A stretch of 64,000 nt of DNA from CAVWSM01 sp963757805 (GCA_963757805.1 CAVWSM010000019.1:183181-247180); one strand, 5' to 3'; counted from the stretch's first letter, positions 55,162-64,000 are shown. Notes: generated from the letters alone by a model not told the origin. Numbers and translations are program-made.

Positions 55162-55830
55162 GTGTGTCCCTTTTCAGTCACCCTGCCGCGTGTTCCGGAT
55201 CGGGAGCTGGGTCCGCTGTTGATTCAGCTTGCGCAGGCGGGCTTTCAAAATCCGATCATCAGGGCCGTCGTTGCCGATGACGCATCGGTCGAGGGGGCGG
55301 CTCCTGTTTCAGAGCCGAGGGCGGATCTCGCCGAGGATTGGCGGCTCGTGCGGGAACGGGAGGGCGAGTCGTATCGGTGGCCGGAAGGGCGCGAGCAGTA
55401 CTCGCGCTACCGCGTGTTCATCGGTACGACCCGCGCCGAAGGTGCGGTCCACATCGGCCTTGGCGAAACGCTGCGCAAGAACAAGTGGGGCCGCGACCGA
55501 AAGTATGTTGTTGCCTTCCTCAGCAGTGGATCCCCGCAGCAGCCGCTCGCCGAGTTCGCCGCCGCTGACGACTTCGAGGAGACGCGCGAGCTAGTCGCCG
55601 TCGTTCGTGGCAGCGATGGAGCGCGGCGTATGTACGGCCCGGGCGATGCACTTCCCCGCGTCTACAGGGAACGCTTTCGAACCCAGATGTACAGCGAGCG
55701 GGTTGTCTATCGGGGCGTCTGGAACAAGGTCGTCGTAGTCGCAAGGGAGGACGACGACGAAACCATGTTGGACCACGCGCTGATTCAGGGCCGGCGCCGC
55801 TACCCGATGCAGTCGTATGGGCATGGATAA
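55162..55830 (+). CDS. Hypothetical protein (222 aa), unrecognised
   Basis: GTG at 55162 is preceded by GTAGGAGTCACG, a good ribosome site. The protein starts MCPFSVTLPRVPDRELGPLL and contains YRVFIGTTRAEGAVHIGLGE, KNKWGRDRKYVVAFLSSG and RTQMYSERVVYRGVWNKVVV. It is soluble, rich in Arg and aromatic residues, with alternating beta-like strands. I recognise no family. The codon pattern is somewhat less GC-rich than its neighbours, in keeping with an island gene. Confidence 0.55.
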   Translation: MCPFSVTLPRVPDRELGPLLIQLAQAGFQNPIIRAVVADDASVEGAAPVSEPRADLAEDWRLVREREGESYRWPEGREQYSRYRVFIGTTRAEGAVHIGLGETLRKNKWGRDRKYVVAFLSSGSPQQPLAEFAAADDFEETRELVAVVRGSDGARRMYGPGDALPRVYRERFRTQMYSERVVYRGVWNKVVVVAREDDDETMLDHALIQGRRRYPMQSYGHG

Positions 55831-56149
55831 CCCGCCACCCAGCGTGAGCCCCCACTACGCCGGCGTGCTCGACGTCGATCCCCCGTGACGGAGAGGTCGA
55901 CGACAGCACCTGAGTCGCATGAGCGGCGCGGTCATGAAGCGACCGCTGCGGTCGGCGTCGGCAGACGCGGGGACATGTCTGTACCTCCAGCTATCCCGGG
56001 TGTCGGTGCCGCGTCACCGTTCGGGCAGGGGGAACCGCTCCGGTTGATGATGTTGTGGCTGCCGCTGCTGGTCTCTTGGAGGCGGCGGGGCTTGGCCTGC
56101 TGGGCGCCTGGGAGGCGCAGGGTGAGCACGCCAGCGTCGTAGCCCGCAC
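55831..56149. other. No supported gene
   Basis: A short plus-strand frame (55885-56142) has no motif or ribosome site and is rejected. Confidence 0.3.
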
Positions 56150-56338
56150 CTACAACGCTTCCACCCGGCGCAGGAACCCGCGCAGATCCAGGAAGTCGGC
56201 GAGCGACTGCCGGTGCTCTTCGCAGGCCACCCAGGTCTTTTCCCGCTCCGGCGCGTGGACCCTCGGATTGTTCCAGACCAGGACGTACGACGCCGACGAC
56301 CGGCAGCCCCTCGCCGAGCAGACCACAGGGTCGCTCAT
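56150..56338 (-). CDS. Small Cys-rich conserved actinomycete protein (62 aa)
   Basis: From an ATG at 56338: MSDPVVCSARGCRSSASYVL, VWNNPRVHAPEREKTWVACE and EHRQSLADFLDLRGFLRRVE. The C-x4-C and C-x2-H spacing suggests a small zinc-binding fold. I recall close matches in many actinomycetes, where it is likewise unannotated. Confidence 0.65.
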   Translation of the reverse strand: MSDPVVCSARGCRSSASYVLVWNNPRVHAPEREKTWVACEEHRQSLADFLDLRGFLRRVEAL

Positions 56339-56957
56339 CTGTCGCGCCCGTCTGCGCGTGACACAGGGACAGGGCGACAGTGCGCCGCTCCGTTGTCGGC
56401 CCAGGCCCGCTTCAGAACGGTGAGTCGTAGCCTGGCAACGTCCACGTGGTCAGCCTGTCACCTCTCTGTGACCCCAGGGCAGCGCGCTTAGTGTCGCCCG
56501 GAATGCGGCAACCGTGGACGTTCCCGTGGCAGCGCGTTTCGACCGGCCCTCGGGATGGGCGGACGCTCAACTACGGTCGCCACGCACTCAGGGCGTCCGC
56601 ACCAGCCTGGGCTACACGGCTACGGGCTGGGCGCCGGTTACGACCGGTCCCGTGTTGAGTCTCGCCCCGTCCGCAGGGCGGAAGCCTCTCATGAACAGGT
56701 AGAGGGCGAGGCGGGTCTCCCACGTATACGCCGGGGCGGTGATGAGGCCGCGGGCGATGGGTTCCTGTCGACCTGACGCAGGTCGGCTGTGCGAACCCCG
56801 CCGAGCTCGTCACGAGGTACGCCGACCTGCCGCTGGGAGCACGGAGGCCTCGGTCGTGGCGCTCTCGCCGAGTGGCTGGGCGTCGGTGAGTCGCAACACT
56901 GTGTAGGCGCCATTTCTCCGTCGTGACCAGCGCCATGTCGAGGCCACTGACCCTGAT
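56339..56957. other. No supported gene; right-end DNA of segment B
   Basis: Only conflicting short frames. Leads into the conserved right-end sequence shared with element A. Confidence 0.3.
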
Positions 56958-57078
56958 GCCGTGACACCATTCGTACGCGAAATGACGTCAACTCATGCGC
57001 GTGACGCGGCTGGTGGGGCCGTGCGTGATGACAAAGTCGCAGGCAGAGGCCAGATATGCCGTGATCGTGGATCCCTTT

Positions 57079-57113
57079 CCGCGGGTTGTCGGTTCGAGTC
57101 CGACGAGGCCCAC
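57079..57113 (+). repeat. Third att core: 35-bp copy of the tRNA-Lys 3' end
   Basis: Matches tRNA-Lys 35316-35350 with one change in the acceptor arm (A for G). The preceding 120 bp resemble the right end of element A. Confidence 0.85.
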
Positions 57114-57133
57114 CCCTGCAACGGAATCCGGCG

Positions 57134-57490
57134 TCAGTCGAACCGCTGCGAACCAGAAACAAACCATCTACTGGCTTCGGCGTCGACGAGCGGATCCAGC
57201 GCCGCGGCGCAGTCGGCGGTAGTGACGGCGCGGCGGCCGAGGTAGAAGTCGAGCGTCGTCGAGGGCCGGGCGTGGCCGAGTTGGTCGGAGATTTGCCGGA
57301 TGCTGAATCCCTCGTCGTCGAGCCGGGAGGCGACGGTCTTGCGGAAGACGTGGCTGGTCACCCACGGGTAGCCGATCCGGTCCATTGCCTGGCGCAGGTC
57401 AGCCTGGGTGTTGGACGGATCGCGGATCATCCCCGCCGGTGAAGTGAAGATGACACCGGCCGGTGCTGGCCGATCCGCAGCCCCGTGCCA
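57134..57490 (-). pseudogene. Deletion derivative of the tRNA-Lys integrase
   Basis: The frame DLRQAMDRIGYPWVTSHVFR, RLDDEGFSIRQISDQLGHAR and PSTTLDFYLGRRAVTTADCA is a near-copy of the element A integrase C-terminus (HIFR to HVFR, HTRP to HARP). Beyond about 57465 the DNA jumps to a piece matching 35913-35940 of the first gene, showing an internal deletion, and homology ends at about 57490. It sits 20 bp from the third att core in the same orientation as int 1 has to tRNA-Lys. Confidence 0.82.
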
Positions 57491-57871
57491 AGCATGAACC
57501 GGGACTGCTAACGGCTGGCGTCGGTGAAAGGGGCGACGGTGGTGACCTGTTCAGCAGTCGGGATGCGTGTACTCAGGGAAGCAAAACAGACGACGGTAAT
57601 GCGCCTGCGGGCCGGGCTAGCGAGCTCGCCGAGACGCCGACTAACGCGGCGCGCGGCTAACGGCAGTGCTGAGTCGAGAGGCTCGGGCTCGAGCTGATCG
57701 AGGTTCGGCGCCAGTCGCCGACCTGAGCGGCGGGTGCCGCGATGGAGCTTGCGTTCGCCGGCGCCGCCGCTGGTGGGGTGGCCGTAGGCGCTGACCGCCA
57801 GGTCCGCTCTAGTCTTTGTGCTGCGCTCGCACCTCATGTCCGGCCACCGGTTTAATCAAAGGATCCTCCCC
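57491..57871. other. No supported gene between integrase relic and PAP2 gene
   Basis: Short frames only. Holds the promoter region of the PAP2 gene. Confidence 0.3.
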
Positions 57872-58522
57872 ATGTCCTCCCATGCTGGCACGGAGCAACA
57901 GAGTGTCGCGGACGCGCTGGCGCGGCGGGTCGAGGCGCGGCGGGGCGCCGAGTCTGTGTGGGTGGAGGCGTTGCGTGAGCTGGGGGCGGTGGACCGGGCG
58001 GTGTATGAGGCTGTGGCGGATACCCCCACGCCGGAGCTGGACGGCCCCGTTCGCCGGCTCTCGAACGCAGCGAACTACTCGCGCCTGTGGCTTGGTATCG
58101 CCGCCGTGATCGCCGTGCTCGCTGGCAGGCGCGGACGCCGCGCGGCGCTGGAGGGCGTGCTAGCGATCGGGGTGACCTCGGCGACGGTCAATCTCGGCAT
58201 GAAGCCGCTTGCCCAGCGACGGCGCCCGGATCGCAGCGGCCACGCCATGTTTGCGGCTCGCGGTGTGCCGATGCCGGAATCCGACTCTTTCCCGTCCGGC
58301 CACGCGGCGTCGGCGTTCGCGTTCGCCTACGCGGTCGGCAGGCACCTGCCTGTGCTGGCCGTGCCGATCCGGTTGCTGGCGGGCGCCGTCGCCTACTCGC
58401 GAGTCCACACCGGCGTGCACTATCCGGGTGACGTGGTGATCGGTTCGATCGTGGGAGCCGGAACCGCGGCGACAGTCGCAGCAGCATGCGACCGCATCTA
58501 CCGACTGCAGGACCCGAACTGA
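57872..58522 (+). CDS. PAP2-family membrane phosphatase
   Basis: 216 residues from an ATG at 57872 with AAAGGA upstream. The three phosphatase motifs are present: KPLAQRRRPDR, FPSGHAASAFAF and SRVHTGVHYPGDVVIG. Several membrane helices. Probably a lipid phosphatase. A lipid kinase gene converges on it from the right. Confidence 0.9.
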   Translation: MSSHAGTEQQSVADALARRVEARRGAESVWVEALRELGAVDRAVYEAVADTPTPELDGPVRRLSNAANYSRLWLGIAAVIAVLAGRRGRRAALEGVLAIGVTSATVNLGMKPLAQRRRPDRSGHAMFAARGVPMPESDSFPSGHAASAFAFAYAVGRHLPVLAVPIRLLAGAVAYSRVHTGVHYPGDVVIGSIVGAGTAATVAAACDRIYRLQDPN

Positions 58523-58569
58523 AGCGTGCGTAACCGGCAGCCCTGACGCGCCCGCATCTTCTCGTCGTA

Positions 58570-59538
58570 TCAGCCCTCTGGTAGCGGACGCTCTTGCCTG
58601 GCAGGCGATAACGGCGCCGATCGTGGCATGCCTTGATGGCGGGAGGAGATTCGGACCCGCAGAGCCCCAGGCCGGCTAGTGAACTGCAGCGGCGGGCTCA
58701 GATCGATCGCCTCGCCGTCAATCCCGGCGTGTACCGGTGGCAGCGCATTGACGTCCAGACGTGGCGAGCTCCACGCTCGCCCTGGAGGGTGGGGGGTAGC
58801 CCCCGGAGGGTACGGGGCAGCGCCGGGTGCGTCGAGAACGATGATCCCGAGTCGGCCGCCGTCAAGCGCCGGACGGGCACCGGGGGTCAGCGGGCGATCG
58901 AGCATGTAAGGGTTGTTCGACACGAGCACAAGGGCGAGATGCTGGTGCTCGCGCCCGACATCGTCAACCAGGCGCAGGGCCGGCACCTCTGCGCTTGGAC
59001 CGAGCACCTTCTCGGCGGTCTTCAGGAGTGTGCGCATCTTGGCCTCGCGGTAGGCCGGACTGCGGACCGCTTCGCCGTAGATCCCGAGCGAGACGTTGTT
59101 GAGAAACAGGCGGCCGTTCACTTCCGCCACGTCGATCAGGCGCTCGATCCCGCCTGTGAACGCGTCGAGCGCGCCGAGCACATCGTGCGGATCCAGCCCC
59201 AGATCGAGAGCGAAGTGGTTGCGCGTCCCGGCCGGCACGCACACGAACGGAAGCCCATGCGCGGCGGCCGCCGCGGCCACGACCGCCAGCGACCCGTCGC
59301 CACCGGCCACCCCCAGCGCGTCCGCACCATTGGCCACGGCTTCCCGCGCCAGCGTTTCCAGGCTCTGGCCCGGCGTAAAGATGACGGTCTCAATCCCTCG
59401 TTCGCGTGCCCGCTCGGCAACCGCAGCGCGTGCGGCCTTGCCCCCGCCAGATGTCGGGTTGACAAACAACACCGGCCGTTGCGGCGGATCCAAAGACCGC
59501 CGGCCATGAGGCGACAGCTCCGACACCATCCACGACAT
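58570..59538 (-). CDS. Diacylglycerol-kinase-family lipid kinase
   Basis: 322 residues from an ATG at 59538 (alternatives at 59577 and 59529). VLFVNPTSGGGKAARAAVAE, GVAGGDGSLAVVAAAAAAHG with GGDGS, and VPAGTRNHFALDLGLD give the DAGK catalytic domain; ISSRHQG ends it. Paired convergently with the PAP2 phosphatase, so the two may act on the same lipid in opposite directions. Confidence 0.9.
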   Translation of the reverse strand: MSWMVSELSPHGRRSLDPPQRPVLFVNPTSGGGKAARAAVAERARERGIETVIFTPGQSLETLAREAVANGADALGVAGGDGSLAVVAAAAAAHGLPFVCVPAGTRNHFALDLGLDPHDVLGALDAFTGGIERLIDVAEVNGRLFLNNVSLGIYGEAVRSPAYREAKMRTLLKTAEKVLGPSAEVPALRLVDDVGREHQHLALVLVSNNPYMLDRPLTPGARPALDGGRLGIIVLDAPGAAPYPPGATPHPPGRAWSSPRLDVNALPPVHAGIDGEAIDLSPPLQFTSRPGALRVRISSRHQGMPRSAPLSPARQERPLPEG

Positions 59539-60171
59539 TCTCGTGCGACGACTGTAAGCGCGCCATTCGCAAATCACCTGCCATCGATGACGGGATCACG
59601 GCCCCCACTTCCACGCCGAAGGCGATGACGCCAGCCACTGAGGGTGAACAGTGTCCGAGTCGCCGCGGATCAGTACGAGACGGTGAGACGGTCGCGGACG
59701 TCGGCGCCGGGATCGAGGAGCGAGACCAACCGATCACGTGCGCGGCGATGGCGGGCACGTCGGGCGGCGTGAAGTCGACCACGAGGCGCGGGCCGGAGGA
59801 AGGATCGGGTGTCCGCCCACCCGTATGCGCTGCGGCGCCGGAGCCGCGCCCGACGTCCCGGGCCATCAGGGCGTCACCCGGCATCGGTTGTGCCTTCCGC
59901 TCCACGCAAAGCGTGTGCAGTACCACAGTCTGCGGCACCTGAGTAACATAGGTGCTCACCGCATCCGAGTGAGAGGAGTTCCCGGCAGCCGGCACCTCGG
60001 CCGTCGGGGATGTCGGCAGGCGATGCCGGCTCCCGCCCGCGGTCTATACGCGGCTTTCCTCCGCAACCGATCGTGTCGTCCCGCCGGCCGGGAGGCCTCG
60101 AGCCCATCACCCGCCAAGGAGGGCGACGGCGGTCGGCACAACTGTCCGGGCCGTCGCCGGAGGAGGCCGAC
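59539..60171. other. No supported gene upstream of the GH15 gene
   Basis: A reverse-strand frame (about 59690-59995) containing RLVVDFTPPDVPAIAAHVIG could be a gene remnant but matches nothing I know. The GH15 ribosome site lies at the right end. Confidence 0.3.
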
Positions 60172-62031
60172 ATGAGCTATCCCGCCATCGCAGACCACGG
60201 AATGATCGGGGATCTGCAGAGCGTCGCTCTCGTCGCGACCGACGGGACAATCGACTGGTTCTGTTGCCCCCGGTTCGACTCGCCAAGCGTCTTTGCGTCC
60301 CTGCTGGACGACCGCCGGGGTGGCCGCTTCGCGTTGGCGCCGGTGGCGCCGGCCCGTTCGACGAAGCAGATGTACATGCCTGACACGGCGATCCTGGTGA
60401 CGCGGTTCCTCTCGGAGTCGGGGATCGCCGAAGTCATCGATTTCATGCCGGTCGACCGGCCCAAGGTGGTGTCGGACCAACGCCGAATCGTGCGAGTGGT
60501 GCGGGGCATCCGTGGCGAGGCCGAGTTCGAGGCGAGGGTCGAACCGCGGTTCGACTACGGACGCCAGCCGCACAAGCTGCACATCAATGGCACAACCGCG
60601 GTCTTCGAGTCCAACGGGCAGCGCCTCCGCCTTACCAGCCTCTCGCCGCTCGAGCGCGACGGGGATGATGTCCGATCGAGGTTCACAGTGCGCGCGGGCG
60701 AGACCGGCGGGATGGTGCTCGAATCCGGTGCATCAGGGACACCGCAGCCGATTGGTGATGGCCAGATCATCCAGCTTTACCTCGACACGGTGGCGTACTG
60801 GGAGCGCTGGATCGGGCAGAGCACGTACCGCGGGCGCTGGCGGGAGGCGGTCGAGCGATCGGCCATCGCGCTCAAGCTGATGACCTACGCGCCCTCGGGC
60901 GGCCTCGTGGCCGCACCGACCGCCGGGCTGCCCGAGCAGGTGGGTGGTTCCCGCAACTGGGACTACCGGTTCACGTGGGTGCGCGACGGCTCGTTCTCCG
61001 TGTACGCGCTGCTGGGTTTGGGCTTCACCGAGGAGGCCGCCGCTTTCGGCGACTGGTTGCGCGCCCGGGTGGAGGAGCGCGCTGGGGACGGCTCCGGTCC
61101 GCTCAGGATCATGTACCGGGTCGACGGCAGCTCGGATCTCACCGAGGAAACGCTCGATCACCTCGACGGATACATGGGTTCCCGTCCCGTGCGGGTGGGC
61201 AACGGCGCCGCGGACCAGCTGCAGCTCGACATCTATGGCGAAGCCATGAACTCGCTCTACGCCCTGGACACCAGCGGGCTCGGCGACTGGGGCATCGGCC
61301 ACGACGGCTGGAACCACATCGTCGGCATCGTCGACTGGCTCTGCGAGCACTGGCAGGACCCGGATGAGGGCATCTGGGAGACGCGCGGTGGCCGGCGTCG
61401 CTTTACGTACGGGCAGGTCATGTCCTGGGTGGCGTTGGACCGTGCCGTCCGCATGGCCACCAACCGGAGCCGCCCCGCCGACCTGGGCCGTTGGCTCCGA
61501 GAGCGCGACCGCATCCACACACAGGTGATGACCAAGGGCTGGAACGACCGGCTCGGCGCCTTCGTCCAGTACGAGGGCGGTGACGTGCTCGACGCCTCCC
61601 TCGTGTTCATGCCGCTGATGGGCTTTGTCGCCCCCAACGACCCGAGGTGGCAGTCGACCATGTCGGCGATGGACAGGACGCTCGTCGACGACAGCCTCGT
61701 GTACCGGTACGACCCGAAGGCCTCACCCGACGGCCTCCCGGGCTCGGAGGGCACCTTCTCGCTGTGTACGTTCCTCTATGTCAATGCGCTCGCGCGCGCG
61801 GGCCGGCTCGACGACGCGCGCCTGACGTTCACGAAGATGCTGACGTACGGGAACCACCTCGGCCTCTATGCGGAGGAGATCGACCCCACCGGGCAACAGG
61901 TCGGCAACTTCCCGCAGGCCTTCACCCACCTCGCCCTCATCGCGGCGGTCATGGCCCTCGACAAGAGGCTGGACACCCACAGGGCAGAAGTGATGCGACG
62001 ACTGGGAACGGCGGCGGCCCTGATCGCATGA
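60172..62031 (+). CDS. GH15 family glycosidase (glucoamylase/trehalase-like)
   Basis: 619 residues from an ATG at 60172 with GGAGGAGGCC upstream; the frame is open for 54 codons more. N-terminal beta domain IADHGMIGDLQSVALVATDG and TIDWFCCPRFDSPSVFASLL; the (alpha/alpha)6 barrel has NWDYRFTWVRDGSFSVYALL, the general-acid region DEGIWETRGGRRRFTYGQVM and the second catalytic Glu region HLGLYAEEIDPTGQQVGNFP. No signal peptide, so cytoplasmic; many such proteins are trehalases or glucoamylases. Confidence 0.93.
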   Translation: MSYPAIADHGMIGDLQSVALVATDGTIDWFCCPRFDSPSVFASLLDDRRGGRFALAPVAPARSTKQMYMPDTAILVTRFLSESGIAEVIDFMPVDRPKVVSDQRRIVRVVRGIRGEAEFEARVEPRFDYGRQPHKLHINGTTAVFESNGQRLRLTSLSPLERDGDDVRSRFTVRAGETGGMVLESGASGTPQPIGDGQIIQLYLDTVAYWERWIGQSTYRGRWREAVERSAIALKLMTYAPSGGLVAAPTAGLPEQVGGSRNWDYRFTWVRDGSFSVYALLGLGFTEEAAAFGDWLRARVEERAGDGSGPLRIMYRVDGSSDLTEETLDHLDGYMGSRPVRVGNGAADQLQLDIYGEAMNSLYALDTSGLGDWGIGHDGWNHIVGIVDWLCEHWQDPDEGIWETRGGRRRFTYGQVMSWVALDRAVRMATNRSRPADLGRWLRERDRIHTQVMTKGWNDRLGAFVQYEGGDVLDASLVFMPLMGFVAPNDPRWQSTMSAMDRTLVDDSLVYRYDPKASPDGLPGSEGTFSLCTFLYVNALARAGRLDDARLTFTKMLTYGNHLGLYAEEIDPTGQQVGNFPQAFTHLALIAAVMALDKRLDTHRAEVMRRLGTAAALIA

Positions 62032-62039
62032 CCGGAGCA

Positions 62040-62321
62040 ATGAGCACGCAGCAGAGGGAGAACCCGCCCCGGGGGCGCCGTCAGCGAACTCCCACTCAGC
62101 GGCGGAGCCGTCGCATCCGGAGCCGGAATCGCAGCGCTCGTCGTGTTCATGGTGCAGAACAGCACGGACCTACGGCTCAGCTTCCTCGTGTAGGACTCCA
62201 CCCTGTCCATAGGTTGCTCACGTTTGGCATCGGCGCTCGTTGGTGCCCTGATCTCGTTCGCCTCGGCGTGTTGCGGCGACGCCGGCGCCGGAAGGAACGC
62301 CGTCAGGCGCGCGGGGGCTGA
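62040..62321 (+). pseudogene. LapA-domain (DUF1049) small membrane protein, broken
   Basis: ATG at 62040 gives MSTQQRENPPRGRRQRTPTQ; a second frame gives SGGAVASGAGIAALVVFMVQ, NSTDLRLSFLV, a TAG, then LASALVGALISFASA; a third returns RRKERRQARGG to the stop. The pattern VVFMVQNSTDLRLSFL is diagnostic of LapA-domain proteins. Two frame changes and a nonsense codon. Confidence 0.65.
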
Positions 62322-62884
62322 CCTAGGGTCACAGTCCGAACCACGACAACCAGGTGGGAGCACAACGTCACCCGGTCGAGAGGTGCTCTGGGGATGACGT
62401 CGCATAGCAGGCCGTGCAGGCGGTTGAGGATGCGGGTGCTAGATCGCCGTAATTCTGCTGAGGCTGAGGTCCCAGCGTCAACGCTGACGCTTGCCTGGCT
62501 GTCGTGACCGATGCACACTTGCCACGAGAGCGGGGGAAGCCATGTGGGTGACCATTTCTCCGCCGCGGGGTCGAGAACTACCGCTGCTGCAGCGGCACTG
62601 ATCGCCGAGTAGAGGTCGCCGTTGGACGGGTCTGGTCCCGGATCTCGCCGGCGAGCACACGCAGGACGTCACATGAGCTTCGCTACCTGCTGGAACCCGC
62701 GGCGGTCGGCAGCCCGGCACAGGCGGCCCGATCGGCCGGTGGTTGACCAAGCGGGTTGTGAACCGGTTCCGGCGCAAGGCGAGGCGATGGGAATGGGCTT
62801 TAATGCCCTGGTCCCAACGACCATCCGCTGCACGAGCGGGCGCGAACGCAATGCGGTCGCGAGCATCGTAGGTCGGGACCCGAG
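62322..62884. other. No supported gene upstream of the MFS transporter
   Basis: Mixed short frames on both strands with no motif. No TetR-type regulator, often found beside such exporters, is visible. Confidence 0.3.
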
Positions 62885-64000
62885 ATGAGCGCCGAAGCCA
62901 CCGATCCGACCTCGGTCGCACGCGAGCAGCCCGTGCGCGTGATCTTCGGCGCGCTGATGGTGGTGGTGCTGCTGGCGTCGCTCGACCAGACGATCGTCGC
63001 GACCGCGTTGCCCACGATCGTCGGTGAGCTCGGGGGCGCCTCGAACGTCTCGTGGGTCGTCACGGCCTACCTGCTTGCCTCCACCGTGGTCGGTCCGGTG
63101 TACGGGAAGCTCGGCGACCTGTACGGGCGCAAGATCGTGCTGCAGGCGGCGATCTTGCTGTTCTTGGCCGGCTCGGTGCTGTGCGGGGCGGCGCAGGACG
63201 TGACGCAGACTGATCGCGTTCCGCGCGGTCCAGGGTGTCGGCGGCGGCGGTCTGATGGTCGTCACGATCGCCGTCGTCGGGGACATCATCCCGCCCCGCG
63301 ATCGTGGCCGCTACCAGGGGTTCCTCGGCGGCATACTCGGCGTCTCGACCGTGCTCGGGCCGCTGCTCGGCGGGTTCATCGTCGAGAACTTCTCGTGGCG
63401 CTGGATCTTCTACGTCAACCTGCCGGTCGGGCTGATCGCGCTCGCCGTGATCGCGGGCGCGTTCGCGGCCCCCGTCGACCGAGTGAAGCACCGGATCGAC
63501 TACGCCGGAGCCACGCTGCTGGCCGGCGGTCTGTCAGCGATCGTGCTGTACACGACGCTCGGCGGCACCGAGTACCCATGGGGCTCGACGTTCATGCTCG
63601 CGCTGGTGGCGGCGGGCGTCGTGTTGCTGGCGGGGTTCGTGCTCGTGGAGCGGAGCGCGGCGGAGCCGATATTGCCGATGAGGCTGTTCCGCAACCGCGT
63701 GTTCAGCGTCAGCGGCGCGATCGGGTTCCTCGTCGGCGCGGGGCTGTTCGGTGCGGTCACGTTCCTGCCGCTGTATCTGCAGACCGTCAGGGGCAACGGC
63801 CCGACGACATCCGGCCTGTTGATGACGCCGATGATGGCCGGCATGCTGATCACGTCGATCGGGAGCGGACAGGCGATCAGCCGGATCGGACGCTACAGGC
63901 CGTTTCCGATCGCCGGCACCGCGATCATGGCGGTTGGGTTCGTGTTGTTGTCGCGCCTGGAGGTGGACACGTCGGCGGTGGTCAGCGGCGCCTACATGCT
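62885..64000 (+). CDS. MFS drug exporter, DHA2/EmrB-QacA type, 3' end outside window (frameshift near 63210)
   Basis: ATG at 62885. Helix 1 MVVVLLASLDQTIVATALPT and helix 2 SWVVTAYLLASTVVGPVYGK with GKLGDLYGRK (motif A) are typical of 14-helix DHA2 exporters. One surplus A near 63212 shifts the frame; the continuation LIAFRAVQGVGGGGLMVVTI, GPLLGGFIVENFSWRWIFYV (motif C and the WRWIFYVN signature) runs to the window end. Proton-driven export of drugs or metabolites is the family role. Confidence 0.88.
   Translation, partial: MSAEATDPTSVAREQPVRVIFGALMVVVLLASLDQTIVATALPTIVGELGGASNVSWVVTAYLLASTVVGPVYGKLGDLYGRKIVLQAAILLFLAGSVLCGAAQDVTQTDRVPRGPGCRRRRSDGRHDRRRRGHHPAPRSWPLPGVPRRHTRRLDRARAAARRVHRRELLVALDLLRQPAGRADRARRDRGRVRGPRRPSEAPDRLRRSHAAGRRSVSDRAVHDARRHRVPMGLDVHARAGGGGRRVAGGVRARGAERGGADIADEAVPQPRVQRQRRDRVPRRRGAVRCGHVPAAVSADRQGQRPDDIRPVDDADDGRHADHVDRERTGDQPDRTLQAVSDRRHRDHGGWVRVVVAPGGGHVGGGQRRLHA

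Larger units (their letters stand above)
46390..57113. mobile_element. Segment B, second tRNA-Lys-linked island unit (about 10.7 kb)
   Basis: Lies between att copies 2 and 3. The right ends of element A (46230-46347) and segment B (56955-57078) are visibly related, including the CGTGACGCGA-like boxes, so B ends like A. B has no integrase beside its left att; an IS481 fragment sits there instead, so its left end was probably rearranged. Cargo is catabolic and glycan-related. Confidence 0.6.

Overview
The window is high-GC DNA with short intergenic gaps, frequent GTG and TTG starts, Lrp, PAC2, DUF3048, GH15 and LAL-type regulator genes, and two intact tRNA genes that have served as integration targets. 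This points to an actinomycete (Actinomycetota). Gene styles suggest Propionibacteriales or a relative, but that is a weak guess. Nothing was searched; every call rests on reading translations, motifs and repeats.

Layout. 1-7.4 kb: CopC-CopD copper protein (frame-broken), GNAT acetyltransferase, subtilisin-like protease, K+ channel, Ser/Thr kinase and a hypothetical gene carrying a 147-bp tandem duplication. 7.44-13.40 kb: a decayed integrative element in the 3' end of tRNA-Asp, bounded by 49-bp copies of the tRNA 3' half, holding two integrase remnants, phage or plasmid-type small genes and a foreign-looking AT-rich block ending in a 47-base A run. 13.4-35.3 kb: ordinary chromosome with tRNA-Asp and tRNA-Glu, phosphoesterase, zincin, rhodanese/Lrp/CcdA/TlpA redox genes, PAC2, a winged-helix protein, Usp, a CitA/DcuS-type two-component system divergent from a tripartite tricarboxylate transporter (tctCBA), a cold-shock gene, two tandem DUF3048 lipoproteins, and a cyclase/ThDP-enzyme pair, ending at tRNA-Lys.

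35.3-57.1 kb: two integrative elements in series at tRNA-Lys. The tRNA 3' end recurs at 46.35 and 57.08 kb with related right-end sequence. Element A (35.31-46.39 kb) has an integrase, an LtrA remnant, a large LAL/LuxR regulator, an MBL-SDR-MBL-AKR-SnoaL cluster, a relaxase remnant and a Fic protein. Segment B (46.39-57.11 kb) starts with an IS481-type fragment, then truncated regulator and sugar-acid kinase pieces, an intact 3-hydroxyacid dehydrogenase, a glycosidase/glycosyltransferase operon, a SnoaL gene with an amber codon, and small genes. A deletion derivative of the same integrase lies just beyond the third att copy. 57.8-64 kb: PAP2 phosphatase, lipid kinase, GH15 glycosidase, a broken LapA-like gene and an MFS exporter running off the end.

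Many otherwise well-preserved genes change frame once. In nearly all non-mobile cases the change equals one surplus base, which looks like sequencing or assembly error rather than decay; mobile-region remnants instead show deletions, nonsense codons and mixed shifts. The most promising unit for novelty is the LAL regulator plus MBL/SDR/AKR/SnoaL cargo of element A, set in a serial integration locus.
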